A stretch of 64,000 nt of DNA from Tildeniella torsiva UHER 1998/13D (GCA_019358835.1 JAHHIH010000004.1:124001-188000); one strand, 5' to 3'. Shown: positions 27,060 through 37,983, numbered from the stretch's first letter. Numbers and translations are program-made. Notes: generated by a model not told the origin, from the sequence alone.

Positions 27060-27503
27060 GTGGCTGACCTCTACACCACAGATTTTTACGCTTGGACTCA
27101 GGAACAGGCCAACTTTTTGCGGCTGGGCAAGACTGACTACCTCGATCTGGTGAATTTAGTTGAGGAAATCGAGTCTTTGGGTAGACAGCAAAAGCAAGAA
27201 CTCAAGAATCGGTTAGGTGTTCTCCTTGGTCATCTGTTGAAGTGGCAGTATCAGCCCAGCCAGCGCAGCAAGAGTTGGAGGTACACGATCAAAGAGCAGC
27301 GGCTGCAAATTTTAGATTTGCTCGACCAAAACCCTAGCCTGAAAAGCTTTCAGGACGAAGCTGTTGCCAAGGGCTACCAGCTAGGGTTGCTATTGGTTGG
27401 ACGAGAAACACCCCTCGATCCTAAAAATCTGCCGGGGCAATGCCCTTTTACCGTAGAAGAGCTTTTCAGCGACAAGTTTCCCGAAGATTTAGATGCCCTG
27501 TAA
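27060..27503 (+). CDS. DUF29 family protein
   Basis: A 147-aa helical protein with the DUF29 signature: LYTTDFYAWTQEQANFLR, then DLVNLVEEIESLGRQQKQEL, then HLLKWQYQP. The family is abundant in cyanobacteria, its function unknown; some copies sit beside mobile or toxin-like genes. The start is GTG at 27060 with GGAGG nearby. No partner is evident here. Confidence 0.9.
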   Translation: MADLYTTDFYAWTQEQANFLRLGKTDYLDLVNLVEEIESLGRQQKQELKNRLGVLLGHLLKWQYQPSQRSKSWRYTIKEQRLQILDLLDQNPSLKSFQDEAVAKGYQLGLLLVGRETPLDPKNLPGQCPFTVEELFSDKFPEDLDAL

Positions 27504-27539
27504 GGGATAAGAAATATGGTGCTGAGGCGATCGCTTGCC

Positions 27540-28472
27540 CTAGGAGGGCTTGGTCAGGCTGAGCAAACCCACGCTGACGGTAACCAGCAGCACCCCTAAC
27601 CACTGCACCAGGGAAAGCTGCTCTTGCAGGATGCCCCAGGCGAGGACGGCGGTAAGGGCTGGGTTAGCGGCCCCCAGCATTGAGGCGGCGGTGGCCCCGA
27701 CGACGCGAATGCCGAGGTTGTTGAGCACGTGGCCGGTGAGGGTGGCGATCGCCGACAGCAGCCCGCCCACCCACAGCGCGGGCCACAGCAGACCCGCCAA
27801 ATCCCCCGGCCACAGCAGCAGGCTGACCGCCGACAGCACCAGCGTCACCGCAAAGCTAATGCCCGTAAACGGCACCGGGTGAAAGGTCTCAAAGGCTTTT
27901 TGGGCCGCCACGGTGTAAAACGCATAGACGACGCCCGAGGCTAGGCCAAAGACGACCCCGACCCAGCTTGCGATCGCCGCCCCCGTCATCGGAATTGTCA
28001 GCGCGCTGCCCAGCAAAATCAGCGCCAAGATCGCCCAGCGGCTCGTGCTGGGCCGATGCCCAAACCAGTACCAGTCGAGCAGCGCCGTATAGACTGGGAA
28101 CGTAAAAAACAGCGTTAGCGCAATGCCCGCTGCAACCCGACCTACAGAAACGTAGAGCAGCGCCAGGTACGAAAACATCAGCACCCCGCCTACCAGGGCC
28201 AGGTAGAGTTCGCGGCGGTAGTTAGGTGACCCCAATCGGCGCAGGTCGCTCCACAGGGGCGGGTAAACTGGCGGCAGCAGCACCGCCATCAGGGGCACCC
28301 CCACCGCCATGCGCATAAACATCAGCAAAAATGAGTTGGGCAGTGTGGGCTCCACAAAGCCGCCGGTCTCCACCAGCCCCAGCAGGTTAGACGGAATAAA
28401 CAAGACCCGCGTGATCAGGTTTTGCGCCCCAAAGCAAATTGTTGCCAGCAAAATTAAGACATAGCCAAGCAT
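27540..28472 (-). CDS. EamA/DMT-family transporter
   Basis: A 310-aa inner-membrane protein with ten predicted helices arranged as two EamA repeats (about 1-150 and 160-305), typical of drug/metabolite transporters. The second repeat starts WVGVVFGLASGVVYAFYTV. No substrate can be inferred. The start ATG is at 28472. The gene faces the DUF29 gene convergently, with a 36-bp gap. Confidence 0.85.
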   Translation of the reverse strand: MLGYVLILLATICFGAQNLITRVLFIPSNLLGLVETGGFVEPTLPNSFLLMFMRMAVGVPLMAVLLPPVYPPLWSDLRRLGSPNYRRELYLALVGGVLMFSYLALLYVSVGRVAAGIALTLFFTFPVYTALLDWYWFGHRPSTSRWAILALILLGSALTIPMTGAAIASWVGVVFGLASGVVYAFYTVAAQKAFETFHPVPFTGISFAVTLVLSAVSLLLWPGDLAGLLWPALWVGGLLSAIATLTGHVLNNLGIRVVGATAASMLGAANPALTAVLAWGILQEQLSLVQWLGVLLVTVSVGLLSLTKPS

Positions 28473-28530
28473 GCATCCCCCTTGTCACACATCAGGGATG
28501 ACCCAATGCCAGCGCCCTACCCACCGCACT

Positions 28531-28977
28531 CTACGGTAGTCGATAGCTGGCCACCCGCACCACCAAATCCCCCCCCTGGGGATTGTGGGTGAAGACAAAG
28601 CTGCCCGCTTTGGTTTCGTGACCCGAGAGAAAGTCGATCTGCTGCTCGCCGGTTTCGTCGTCAACGCCTGTGATGTTTAGCTCGGCGGTGACCTGCACCA
28701 TGCGGGCAATGCGGCCGCCGGTATTGGTAATGGCAAAGGGTACGTAGTAGCGGCCATCGGTGACCCGCACGGCTTCAGACACCGCCACCGAAAAGGCGGG
28801 CGGGCGATTTTGGTTGGTCTGCCAGTCGAAGAAAATTAGCCCTACCAGACCAAGCAAAATGAGGAAAGCCGCTATGAACGTGACCCACTCGGCGGCAGAT
28901 CGTTCGGTGAAGCGCCCCGGTGTTTCGGCAGGCTTTGAGTTGGGGTGGTCTGAGTTGGGGTAGTCAGGCAAATCCAT
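28531..28977 (-). CDS. TIGR02588 family protein
   Basis: A 148-aa protein with one membrane helix near residues 33-53 (AAEWVTFIAAFLILLGLVGLIFF) and a C-terminal extracytoplasmic beta domain (FSVAVSEAVRVTDGRYYVPFAITNTGG). It matches the TIGR02588 pattern, a family that occurs beside TIGR02587. Its ATG overlaps the stop of that gene as TAATG, so translation is probably coupled. The frame extends upstream to 29058, but that part lies within the TIGR02587 gene and is not expected to be translated. Function is unknown. Confidence 0.8.
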   Translation of the reverse strand: MDLPDYPNSDHPNSKPAETPGRFTERSAAEWVTFIAAFLILLGLVGLIFFDWQTNQNRPPAFSVAVSEAVRVTDGRYYVPFAITNTGGRIARMVQVTAELNITGVDDETGEQQIDFLSGHETKAGSFVFTHNPQGGDLVVRVASYRLP

Positions 28978-29894
28978 TAGATAAGGATACGCCCTGCGGC
29001 CCCGCCAATGGAGGCGGGCAGGCCTAAAACCAGGGTATTGCTCAACCATTCTGACCAAGGATCGCTGGGATTGAGCTGCTGGAACAGCACCAGCATGACT
29101 ACCGAGGCCAGCAGCGCCATTAGATAGGCCACCAGGGTTTCGGTCACGGGGCTAAACAGCAGCCCCCGCTGCCGCCGCTCGGCGCGATCGGTAAAGCCCG
29201 AGGCAAACACAATGGCATAGGAGAGACCCAGCGACGCGCCCATAATCAGCAGCAGCCACAGGGGCGGCAGGGAGGCGGCCAGCAGGGGCACTTCTTCGGT
29301 GGGGGCAATGCTGAAGGCAATTAGCACAGCACCAATTAGGGCCGCATCGAAATCGACTAGGGCATCGCGCAGGTTAGCCAGGGTAGGGGAGGCCAGCCGC
29401 TGGGAGAGGGGGGCCGTCGTGCGGCGCAGGCGATCGCTCCCAGAAGCTCGCCGTTGTTTGCCTTGCAGAGTGGAGCGGGCTAGGGCCACCCCCAGGGCAA
29501 AGGGCACGGTCTCAAACACCACCTTACCCAGCATCTCCGACAGGGGAATATCGAGGGTGATGCGGCGCAGCAGCACCAGGGCTAGGGCGGCACAGACGAC
29601 CCCAATAGCGACCGCCTCAATGCTTTCCAATAAAGCTTCTAGGGGGTGCAGGCTGAGGGTTTGGCGAAACCCTTCGACCTGGGTGAGCAGCCCGACGCCG
29701 ATCAGAGTGGTGGCGAGCACCGTCAGCAGCCAGCGGGGGCCAGTGGCGGCCCCAATCACCCACACCTCCACCGTGTAAAGCAGGGGAATGCCGAACAAAA
29801 AGCCCCCGACTGCCCCTTGCAAAATGGCCTGAAACTCGGCTAGCCAAATGTTGGGGGCGGGTTGAGGGGTGGGGTCGTCTACGAACTCGACCAT
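28977..29894 (-). CDS. TIGR02587 family membrane protein
   Basis: A 305-aa polytopic membrane protein with about seven or eight hydrophobic helices, starting with a polar N-terminus and the segment AEFQAILQGAVGGFLFGIPLLYTVEVW. A basic cytoplasmic loop (LQGKQRRASGSDRLRRT) divides the protein. It is the usual upstream partner of TIGR02588 and is joined to it by a TAATG overlap. The role is unknown; the pair is likely a membrane complex. Confidence 0.8.
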   Translation of the reverse strand: MVEFVDDPTPQPAPNIWLAEFQAILQGAVGGFLFGIPLLYTVEVWVIGAATGPRWLLTVLATTLIGVGLLTQVEGFRQTLSLHPLEALLESIEAVAIGVVCAALALVLLRRITLDIPLSEMLGKVVFETVPFALGVALARSTLQGKQRRASGSDRLRRTTAPLSQRLASPTLANLRDALVDFDAALIGAVLIAFSIAPTEEVPLLAASLPPLWLLLIMGASLGLSYAIVFASGFTDRAERRQRGLLFSPVTETLVAYLMALLASVVMLVLFQQLNPSDPWSEWLSNTLVLGLPASIGGAAGRILI

Positions 29895-30127
29895 GGCAGA
29901 CTGTCCTGGGATAAAGGTTTGGGTGGCAGGTGAGCTGACCTCGTCTTCAGCATATCAATGGGTTCGGCGATTTCTACAGGTTAGGTTTAGCACGAGATAC
30001 CCAGGGCAGCTGCCCGAAACCTTAGGAAAATCTCTAGTATTGCCGGGGTTTCACAAAATGCCCGCTAGCGTGAACAAAACGGTCTATGACCTATAGCAAA
30101 GCGTTCACTCATTGCAAGGATGGTTCT

Positions 30128-30559
30128 ATGACTCAGGCTAAACCCGGCGACAGCGTCTCAATTCACTACACCGGTCGGCTCGAAGACGGCACGGTGTTTG
30201 ATTCATCGCGCGATCGCGACCCCCTAGAGTTTGCCATCGGCAACGGCGAGGTGATTCCCGGCTTTGAGGCAGCAGTGGTGGGCATGACCCCCGGCGACGC
30301 CAAAACCGAAGTGATTCCGGCTGAGAGCGCCTACGGCCCCCACCAGCCCGAGATGGTGATGGTGGTCGAGCGGCACCACATTCCCGCCGAGATTCCCCTC
30401 GATGTGGGGCAGCAGCTTCAGCTGCAAGGGCCTGAGGGCCAGATGGTGCCGGTCATGGTGACTGATCTGTCAGAGGCCGATGTCACCCTCGACGCCAACC
30501 ATCCCCTAGCGGGAGAAACCCTGATCTTTGACATCGAGCTAGTGGCAATCCAGGGCTGA
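30128..30559 (+). CDS. FKBP-type peptidyl-prolyl isomerase, SlyD-like
   Basis: A 143-aa prolyl isomerase with chaperone features. The FKBP core is visible in VSIHYTGRLEDGTVFDSS and EFAIGNGEVIPGFEAAVVGM. The insert-in-flap region (ESAYGPHQPEMVMVVERHHIPAE..VMVTDLSEADVTLDANHPLAGETL) matches SlyD. The metal-binding His-rich tail of enterobacterial SlyD is missing. The ATG at 30128 is preferred over the frame opening at 30086. Confidence 0.92.
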   Translation: MTQAKPGDSVSIHYTGRLEDGTVFDSSRDRDPLEFAIGNGEVIPGFEAAVVGMTPGDAKTEVIPAESAYGPHQPEMVMVVERHHIPAEIPLDVGQQLQLQGPEGQMVPVMVTDLSEADVTLDANHPLAGETLIFDIELVAIQG

Positions 30560-30609
30560 GCCTAGGCCAAATTCTCTGCCTGAGCCTGAGTCATAGCGAC
30601 GCTCAAGGG

Positions 30610-30641
30610 CTATCCCCCTCCACCCCAGGGGGATAGTTTTT
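30610..30641 (+). terminator. Rho-independent terminator after the FKBP gene
   Basis: A perfect 10-bp stem (CTATCCCCCT at 30610-30619 with AGGGGGATAG at 30627-30636) has a 7-nt loop and is followed by TTTTT. Confidence 0.93.
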
Positions 30642-30691
30642 CCTAGGGAACACGCTCTATCATGCCACTGGCCTTTAACTCAGGAGCCCCC

Positions 30692-31291
30692 ATGGCCTAC
30701 GAATTGCCCCCGCTTCCTTATGCCTACGATGCCCTAGAGCCCTACGTCTCTAAGAGCACCCTCGAATTTCACCACGATAAGCACCACGCCGCCTACATCA
30801 GCAAGTACAACGATGCCGTCAAAGGCACCGACCACGACAGCAAGCCGATTGAGGACGTGATTAAGGCGATCGCAGGCGGCAGCTCCCAACAGGGCTTGTT
30901 TAACAACGGTGCCCAAGCCTGGAACCACACCTTCTACTGGAACTCCATGAAGCCCGGCGGCGGCGGCACCCCCGCTGGTGACCTAGCCAGCAAGATCGAT
31001 GCCGACTTTGGCAGCTTCGACAAGTTTGTCGAGGAATTCAAAAATGCTGGGGCCACCCAGTTTGGCAGTGGTTGGGCCTGGCTGGTGCTTGACAACGGCA
31101 CCCTCAAAGTGACCAAAACCCTCAATGCCGATAACCCCCTCACTGCTGGGCATGTGCCCCTGCTCACCATGGATGTGTGGGAACACGCCTACTACCTCGA
31201 CTACCAAAACAAGCGCCCCGACTACATCGACAGCTTCCTCAAGAATGTTGTGAACTGGGATTTTGCCGCCCACAACTTGGCTGCTGCTTAG
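30692..31291 (+). CDS. sodB: Superoxide dismutase [Fe]
   Basis: A 199-aa cytoplasmic iron superoxide dismutase. The metal ligands are His27, His79, Asp161 and His165 (TMDVWEHAYYLDY). The segments NNGAQAWNHTFYW and ATQFGSGWAWLV favour the iron rather than the manganese type. The ATG at 30692 follows AGGAG; the frame opens earlier, at 30662, without a ribosome-binding site. It has its own upstream and downstream terminators, so it is monocistronic. Confidence 0.95.
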   Translation: MAYELPPLPYAYDALEPYVSKSTLEFHHDKHHAAYISKYNDAVKGTDHDSKPIEDVIKAIAGGSSQQGLFNNGAQAWNHTFYWNSMKPGGGGTPAGDLASKIDADFGSFDKFVEEFKNAGATQFGSGWAWLVLDNGTLKVTKTLNADNPLTAGHVPLLTMDVWEHAYYLDYQNKRPDYIDSFLKNVVNWDFAAHNLAAA

Positions 31292-31331
31292 ACCGGTGGC
31301 AACACCGTAATCGTGCTCCGCGACTCATAGA

Positions 31332-31360
31332 GGGTGGGTGACAACCCGCCCTTTTCTTTT
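31332..31360 (+). terminator. Rho-independent terminator after sodB
   Basis: GGGTGGGT (31332-31339) pairs with ACCCGCCC (31344-31351), with one G-T pair and a 4-nt loop, followed by TTTTCTTTT. Confidence 0.8.
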
Positions 31361-31381
31361 ATACCTACCACCTACCGCCCC

Positions 31382-31624
31382 ATGCTGTTTGCCGAACCCG
31401 ACTACCCCCATGTGGTGCTGTCCTTTGAGTACCGGGGCTTTCTCCTTGAGCTTGACCAGAGCACCGAAGATGGTGTGCCTATGTATGCGGTGTGGGCCAC
31501 CTACACCACCGGCTGTGCGGTGGCGGTGCCGGGGGTAGTCAGCCGCTCGGAAGCCATCTACAAGGCGAGGCAGTGGGTCGATCAGCGGCTTAGCTCACCG
31601 GGTAGGGGCGGTAGTGGGCGCTAG
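31382..31624 (+). CDS. Hypothetical small protein, 80 aa
   Basis: Reads MLFAEPDYPHVVLSFEY and onward, ending GRGGSGR, with a compact alpha/beta look (VLSFEYRGFLLELDQ, then AIYKARQWVDQRL). No family recognised. It begins 21 bp past the sodB terminator and its last 35 bp overlap the 3' end of the GGDEF-EAL gene on the other strand. Moderate coding appearance only. Confidence 0.45.
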   Translation: MLFAEPDYPHVVLSFEYRGFLLELDQSTEDGVPMYAVWATYTTGCAVAVPGVVSRSEAIYKARQWVDQRLSSPGRGGSGR

Positions 31625-34600
31625 ATTGGGCTAGCCAGGTCTCGATGTCGGCAGCGGCCTGGGGTTTGCCAAACCAGTAGCCCTGGCCGTAGTCACAGCC
31701 CAGCCGCTTGAGGGTGTTGACCTGCTGGGGGGTTTCGATACCCTCGGCGATCGCCCGAAAACCCAGCTGCCGTCCCAGGTTAATAATGGTGTGCACAATA
31801 GTTTCATGGCCAGGGCTGGTCTGCATTTGGCTGACGAAGGAGCGATCGATCTTCAGGTTGTTGATCGGAAACCGGTACAGGTAGCTGAGGGATGAATAGC
31901 CGGTGCCAAAGTCGTCAATGCTGAGGGCAATGCCCCGCCGCCGCAGGCCGTTGAGCACGTGAATGGTGTCGTCGATATTGTCAATCAGCATGCTTTCGGT
32001 AATCTCTAGCACCAGGCTGGCCGATAAAATTCCGGTTGTTTGCAAAATCTCATCGACCCGACTGAGCAGGCCGGTGTTGTGGAGCTGCAGCGCTGACAGG
32101 TTAACGCTAACGGTGAGCTCCTTGGCTTGGTAATAGATGCGTTGCCAGGTAGCCATTTGGCGGCAGGCTAGCTCTAGCAGCCAGTAGCTCAGAGGTGCAA
32201 TCAGCCCGGTCTCCTCGGCCACCGAAATAAATTCTCCGGGCATGATCAGGCCCCGCTGGGGGTGCTGCCACCGCACCAAAGCCTCAAACCCGGTGACCGC
32301 TGCGGTTTGCAGATCGACGATGGGCTGGTAGTAGAGCACAAATTCTTCGGGGTGGTTGAGCAGGGCACGGCGCAGCTCGGTTTCGAGGGTGAGGCGGGCG
32401 ATCGCGCGATCGTGCATGCCGCTGTCAAACATCTGGTAGCCGTCGCGGCCCCCGGCCTTAGCCCGGTACATGGCGGTGTCGGCATCGCGAATTAGCTCTA
32501 AGGAGGTTTGGTAGCGGGCATCGCCCATGACGAGCCCCAGGCTAACGGTGGCAAACATCTGGTGGCTGCTGAGCTGAAACGGCTGGCGCAGCGTCTCTAA
32601 CAGCTGCTCGGCCATGGCCTGGGCCATCTCAAAATGGCCCACGTCTTCCAGCAGCACAATAAACTCGTCGCCCCCCAGGCGCACCGCCAGATCGTTCGGG
32701 CGCAGCACCGCCTTGAGACGGCTGGCCACCTCCATCAGCAGCTCATCGCCGATCAGGTGGCCCAGACTATCGTTGACCACCTTAAAGTGGTCGATGTCTA
32801 AAAACAGCAGGGCAAAGCGGTACTGACTCTGTTGGTGGGCCCGCTTCAAGGCCATTTCTAAACGCTCTTGCAGCTGCTTGCGGTTGGGCAACCCGGTGAG
32901 GCTGTCATGGCAGGCGTCGTGCTGGAGCTGGCGGCGCAGTCTCACCTGGTCGGTGACATCGCGGGAAGCCGTCTGAATCTGCACCACCGCCCCGATCGCA
33001 TCGACGATGGGCCGGGTAAAGGTCTCTAGCCAGATATAGTGACCCCGGCGATGGCGCATACGGTACAACATCGGTGCTCGCTCTGGAGCCTGCACCGTGG
33101 TGACAGCCTGGAGGTGCGTCTGGCACTGGTCTAAATCGTCGGGGTGCACCAGGCTACAGGGCTGGAGCCCGATCAGGTCCTCTGGGGTGTAGCCCAGCAG
33201 CCACTCCACCGACGGGCTGACGTAGAGATATCTGCCATCCACCCCGTGGAGACAGACCAGATCGCTCATATTCTCGGCCATCAGGCGAAATAGCGCTGCC
33301 TGCTGCTGAATTGCGGCATTGGCCTGCTCGACCTGAGCCTTTGACCGTTGCAGGTCGCTAAAGGATGACTCTAGCCGCGTTGCCATCCGATTAAAGGCCA
33401 GGGCTAGCCCCTCTAGCTCTTGCAGCCCGGTATGGCCAATGGTCTGGTTCAGATTGCCCTCCGCGATCGCCTGGGAAGCCGAACTAAAGGCCGTTAAGGG
33501 GCGGGTAATCCAGCGGCTGGTGTAGAGACCAGAGGCGATCGCCCCAGCTAGGGCCAGGGCGCAGAGGGCAATGGTGTTGCGGCGGTTGGTCTCGATCTCT
33601 CCCATAAAGTCGCTTTCAGGCATAACCACCACGATCAGCCAGTCTAGGCCGTAGCCATCGCTGAGGGGAACCACCTGCATAAACTGCCGCTCGCGATCGA
33701 GCCAAAACTCGGTCTGCTGGGGCGCAATGCTCCCCCACTCGCCCCCCGACTGGTTGAGCAACAGCCGAGCACTGGCGCGAATGCGCGGGTCTGGGCTCGT
33801 GACCGAGTAGGCCCGCCGGGGCCGACCGTCCACTACAGTAAAAGACTTGGCGTCGTTAGAGGTGGCCACCAGCAGGCCAGAGCGCTCCACAATAAAGGCC
33901 TGCCCGTGCTCACTAATGGGTATTCCCCGTAGAAAGTTGCTGATGTGGGTGAGAAAAAAGTTGTTGCCCAGCACTCCAATCAACTTGCCGTCGTCGCCGT
34001 ATACGGGCCGCGAGGCCGAGAGGGCCAGTACCGGATAGGCATGGTAGGGGAAAATCTCCCCCCAGACTGGGCCCTTGGCCTGCACCGCCGCCCGATACCA
34101 GGGCCGAGTTGAGGTATTCCAGTTGGGGGTAGACGAAACAATGCGGGTAGTCTGGCCGGTTGCCGGATCGACCTCCACAAACTGAATGTGGTTGCCGAGG
34201 GAAGGGCCCGCCTGCATCCGCTGATGGGCCTGCTGGCCTAGGTTGGTATGGCCCACAAATTCGCCGTTGGCATTGCCAAACATAATCGAGTCGATGTGGG
34301 GAAAGGTGCGAGACTGCCGCATGAAGTGGCGAAACAGCGCCTCGGAGTCGGTGGGGTCAACCTGGCCCAGGGCAATGGCGTCGTAGTTCATCTGATTGAC
34401 CAAGTGGGAGGTGGCCAGCAGATTCTGCATCTCCTGTTCAATGTGATGGGAAACAGTAGAGCGCAGCTGACTGGCGACCTCGTTCACCGCTCGCTGCCCA
34501 TGGCGCATTGATAGCCACCCCGTTAGCCCCACCGCCACGGAGACTTGCAGCACAAAGGGGATGACAATCAGCAGTCGCAGCGGTAGGCAGCTAAAGGTGC

Positions 34601-34634
34601 CTCGATTTGGCAATGCAGAAAAACGACGCCCCAT
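31590..34634 (-). CDS. CACHE-HAMP-PAS-GGDEF-EAL signalling protein
   Basis: A 1,014-aa membrane sensor for cyclic di-GMP turnover. The order is a membrane helix at about 18-40, an extracytoplasmic double-CACHE region to about 345, a second helix (about 350-372), HAMP (RWITRPLTAFSSASQAIAEG), a short coiled coil, PAS (about 450-575), GGDEF (motif at 654-658) and EAL (motif at 784-786). GGDEF is intact and has an upstream RxxD inhibitory site (RPND). The EAL domain keeps EITES, DDFGTGYSSL and EGIET, so phosphodiesterase activity is also plausible. The ligand is unknown. Such proteins control motility and aggregation. Confidence 0.93.
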   Translation of the reverse strand: MGRRFSALPNRGTFSCLPLRLLIVIPFVLQVSVAVGLTGWLSMRHGQRAVNEVASQLRSTVSHHIEQEMQNLLATSHLVNQMNYDAIALGQVDPTDSEALFRHFMRQSRTFPHIDSIMFGNANGEFVGHTNLGQQAHQRMQAGPSLGNHIQFVEVDPATGQTTRIVSSTPNWNTSTRPWYRAAVQAKGPVWGEIFPYHAYPVLALSASRPVYGDDGKLIGVLGNNFFLTHISNFLRGIPISEHGQAFIVERSGLLVATSNDAKSFTVVDGRPRRAYSVTSPDPRIRASARLLLNQSGGEWGSIAPQQTEFWLDRERQFMQVVPLSDGYGLDWLIVVVMPESDFMGEIETNRRNTIALCALALAGAIASGLYTSRWITRPLTAFSSASQAIAEGNLNQTIGHTGLQELEGLALAFNRMATRLESSFSDLQRSKAQVEQANAAIQQQAALFRLMAENMSDLVCLHGVDGRYLYVSPSVEWLLGYTPEDLIGLQPCSLVHPDDLDQCQTHLQAVTTVQAPERAPMLYRMRHRRGHYIWLETFTRPIVDAIGAVVQIQTASRDVTDQVRLRRQLQHDACHDSLTGLPNRKQLQERLEMALKRAHQQSQYRFALLFLDIDHFKVVNDSLGHLIGDELLMEVASRLKAVLRPNDLAVRLGGDEFIVLLEDVGHFEMAQAMAEQLLETLRQPFQLSSHQMFATVSLGLVMGDARYQTSLELIRDADTAMYRAKAGGRDGYQMFDSGMHDRAIARLTLETELRRALLNHPEEFVLYYQPIVDLQTAAVTGFEALVRWQHPQRGLIMPGEFISVAEETGLIAPLSYWLLELACRQMATWQRIYYQAKELTVSVNLSALQLHNTGLLSRVDEILQTTGILSASLVLEITESMLIDNIDDTIHVLNGLRRRGIALSIDDFGTGYSSLSYLYRFPINNLKIDRSFVSQMQTSPGHETIVHTIINLGRQLGFRAIAEGIETPQQVNTLKRLGCDYGQGYWFGKPQAAADIETWLAQSSAHYRPYPVS

Positions 34635-34737
34635 GTAGCAGGTGTTACCAATAGTCCTATTAGTATTCCTGCCGGGGACTCAAACTAAGCGATCGACATC
34701 ACAATTAACGAACCGGTGAGCCTCAAGACCGAAGTGA

Positions 34738-35916
34738 TTAGCCCAATCGCCCCGCCACAAAGGCGTCTAGACGATCCATACCCTCTAGGATGGTCTCCAT
34801 ATCGGTGGCATAGGAAACGCGAATGGTGCCCTCAGCCCCAAAGGCGATGCCTGGAATGGCGGCTACGTACTTTTCGTTGAGCAATTGGGTACAAAAATCG
34901 AGGGAGGGCATACCCAGGGCACCGATGTCGATATAGAGGTAAAAGGCCCCCTCCGGCTCGCCGCAGCTCAAACGCTCAATGGCCCGACACCGGTCGATAA
35001 TGGCCTGTCGCCGCTTGGCAAAGGCGTGACCCATGGTAGCAATGCAGTCTTGGGGGCCTTCGAGGGCGGCGATCGCTCCGTACTGGGCAAAGGTGCATAC
35101 ATTCGACGTGCTGTGACCCTGCACGGTGGCCACCGCCTTGATCAGCTCCGCTGGCCCCGCCAGGTAGCCCACCCGCCAGCCGGTCATGGAGTAGGCCTTG
35201 GCAAAGCCGTTGCTAATAATCGTGTGCTCAAAGGCCTCGGGCGACACGGCCCCAATGCTGAGGTGGGTCGCTCCGTCGTAGAGAATCTTTTCGTAGATTT
35301 CGTCTGAGACCACCCAGATGTCAGCTTCTACCACTACCGCCGCCAGCGCCGCAATTTCGGCGGGGGAGTAGACCATGCCTGTGGGGTTAGAGGGGGAGTT
35401 GAGAATAAACAGTTTGGTCTGGGGAGTAATCGCCTGGCGCAGCTGTTCAGGGGTAATGCGGTAGTTTTGCTCGGCGGTGGTGGGCACAATCACGGGCGTG
35501 CCCCCCGCCAGCTTCACCATTTCGGGGTAGCTCAGCCAGTAGGGGGCCGGAATGATCACCTCGTCGCCGGGTTCGATCAGGGCCATCATCAGGCCGTAGA
35601 GGGAATGCTTGCCGCCGTTGGTGACAATGACATTTTCGGGGCCGTAGCAGAGGCTATTGTCGTGCTGAAGTTTATTGGCGATCGCCTCGCGCAGGGCCGG
35701 TTCGCCCGCCGCCGGGCCGTAGCGAGTTTTGCCCGCATCGAGGGCGTCCTTAGCTGCCGCCTTGATGTGGTCGGGGGTGTCAAAGTCGGGTTCGCCAGCG
35801 CTAAAGCTGCACACCGGCAAGCCTTCGGCCTTCATTGCCTTGGCTCGGGCCGAGATTGCCAGGGTCATCGACGGCGTTACGCAGGTTACACGGTTTGCTA
35901 GGGCTAATCGGGGCAC
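34738..35916 (-). CDS. aspC: Aspartate aminotransferase, class I
   Basis: A 392-aa PLP-dependent transaminase of the I-gamma type. The PLP lysine is Lys240 in [23 protein letters not shown] and SDEIYE are further cofactor-site landmarks. Members convert aspartate to oxaloacetate and often accept prephenate too; the range here is not shown. It lies 104 bp upstream of the signalling gene in the minus direction and faces away from patX. Confidence 0.92.
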   Translation of the reverse strand: MPRLALANRVTCVTPSMTLAISARAKAMKAEGLPVCSFSAGEPDFDTPDHIKAAAKDALDAGKTRYGPAAGEPALREAIANKLQHDNSLCYGPENVIVTNGGKHSLYGLMMALIEPGDEVIIPAPYWLSYPEMVKLAGGTPVIVPTTAEQNYRITPEQLRQAITPQTKLFILNSPSNPTGMVYSPAEIAALAAVVVEADIWVVSDEIYEKILYDGATHLSIGAVSPEAFEHTIISNGFAKAYSMTGWRVGYLAGPAELIKAVATVQGHSTSNVCTFAQYGAIAALEGPQDCIATMGHAFAKRRQAIIDRCRAIERLSCGEPEGAFYLYIDIGALGMPSLDFCTQLLNEKYVAAIPGIAFGAEGTIRVSYATDMETILEGMDRLDAFVAGRLG

Positions 35917-36351
35917 GGCCAGACCTCAACGAACATGGCTATCGGCTTCCCCAGAACGGTGGTTCGTTGGGCCTCTAACCGGGACATCATTAACATTCCC
36001 CATAGAGTAGATCGTTTGGTCGGTTCTGGCCATTGCTGGCAAGGTTTTTCCCGCCGTGGCGATCGCGTTTATCTGGAGGTGCTGACAGCGGCGGCGGTGG
36101 CTTCCTTCTCTAAAATAAGATTCGGTAAATATTCTGTCATTCGGTACCGCAATAGTTGAGACTCAGCTCGATCCCTTAATCCCCTGTGCTAGGCGGGATG
36201 TAGCCTAGGCAACGAATAGCCTGGGCCCACCTAAAGTCGTGCCATGGGCTACTAAATCTGAGAAATCCGCAGATTTACGGATCAAGATTTTCCTGACTGG
36301 GGAGGGACAGGTTTGTAACTAGGACTAGAAGCGCTAACAAGGCCACGTCCT
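35917..36351. other. Intergenic region upstream of patX-like gene
   Basis: A 435-bp divergent region between aspC and the patX-like gene. It holds AAATCTG (36254-36260) with its complement CAGATTT (36270-36276), separated by 9 nt and lying about 75 bp upstream of the start, and CTAGGC/GCCTAG at 36189-36208. These are candidate operators only. I see no gene. Confidence 0.4.
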
Positions 36352-36663
36352 ATGCACCCTTCCTCCCCCTGTTCTTTGATGACTCGCCTGGCCTGCGCCG
36401 CTAGCCTGGGCCTGATGATGACGACTGCCCCTCTGGGCCTATCTGCAATCCACGCTAGCTTTGGGGCTACGCTGCAAGCAGCCGCTCGGGCTGAGGACGA
36501 TCGCGGCAGCGGTCGGCTCAGCCGGGTACCTGCGATCGCAGGCTGGCTCAGCTTTCGCGGCAGTGGCCGGGTTGACCCCACCCCTCCTCAGCCCTCCTAC
36601 GGCTGGGATAGCTCCGTTGCCTATCGCGGCAGCGGCAGAATCACCGAACCCCGCACCACCTAA
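36352..36663 (+). CDS. patX: PatX-like secreted peptide precursor with three RGSGR motifs
   Basis: A 103-aa small exported protein. Residues about 11-47 look like a signal peptide (TRLACAASLGLMMTTAPLGLSAIHA). The mature part contains RGSGR three times, at residues 51-55, 69-73 and 92-96 (DNA 36502-36516, 36556-36570, 36625-36639). RGSGR is the active pentapeptide of PatS and HetN, and the signal-peptide-plus-RG(S/T)GR layout next to hetR matches the PatX family. It would release a diffusible peptide that binds the HetR hood domain and blocks its activity. The three motifs here are separated by proline- and glycine-containing spacers. The adjacent hetR gene, 355 bp downstream in the same direction, makes the assignment strong. 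Confidence 0.87.
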   Translation: MHPSSPCSLMTRLACAASLGLMMTTAPLGLSAIHASFGATLQAAARAEDDRGSGRLSRVPAIAGWLSFRGSGRVDPTPPQPSYGWDSSVAYRGSGRITEPRTT

Positions 36664-37957
<1,294 letters not shown>

Positions 37958-37983
37958 ACTGGGCGGCGATCGCACTTCCCCAA

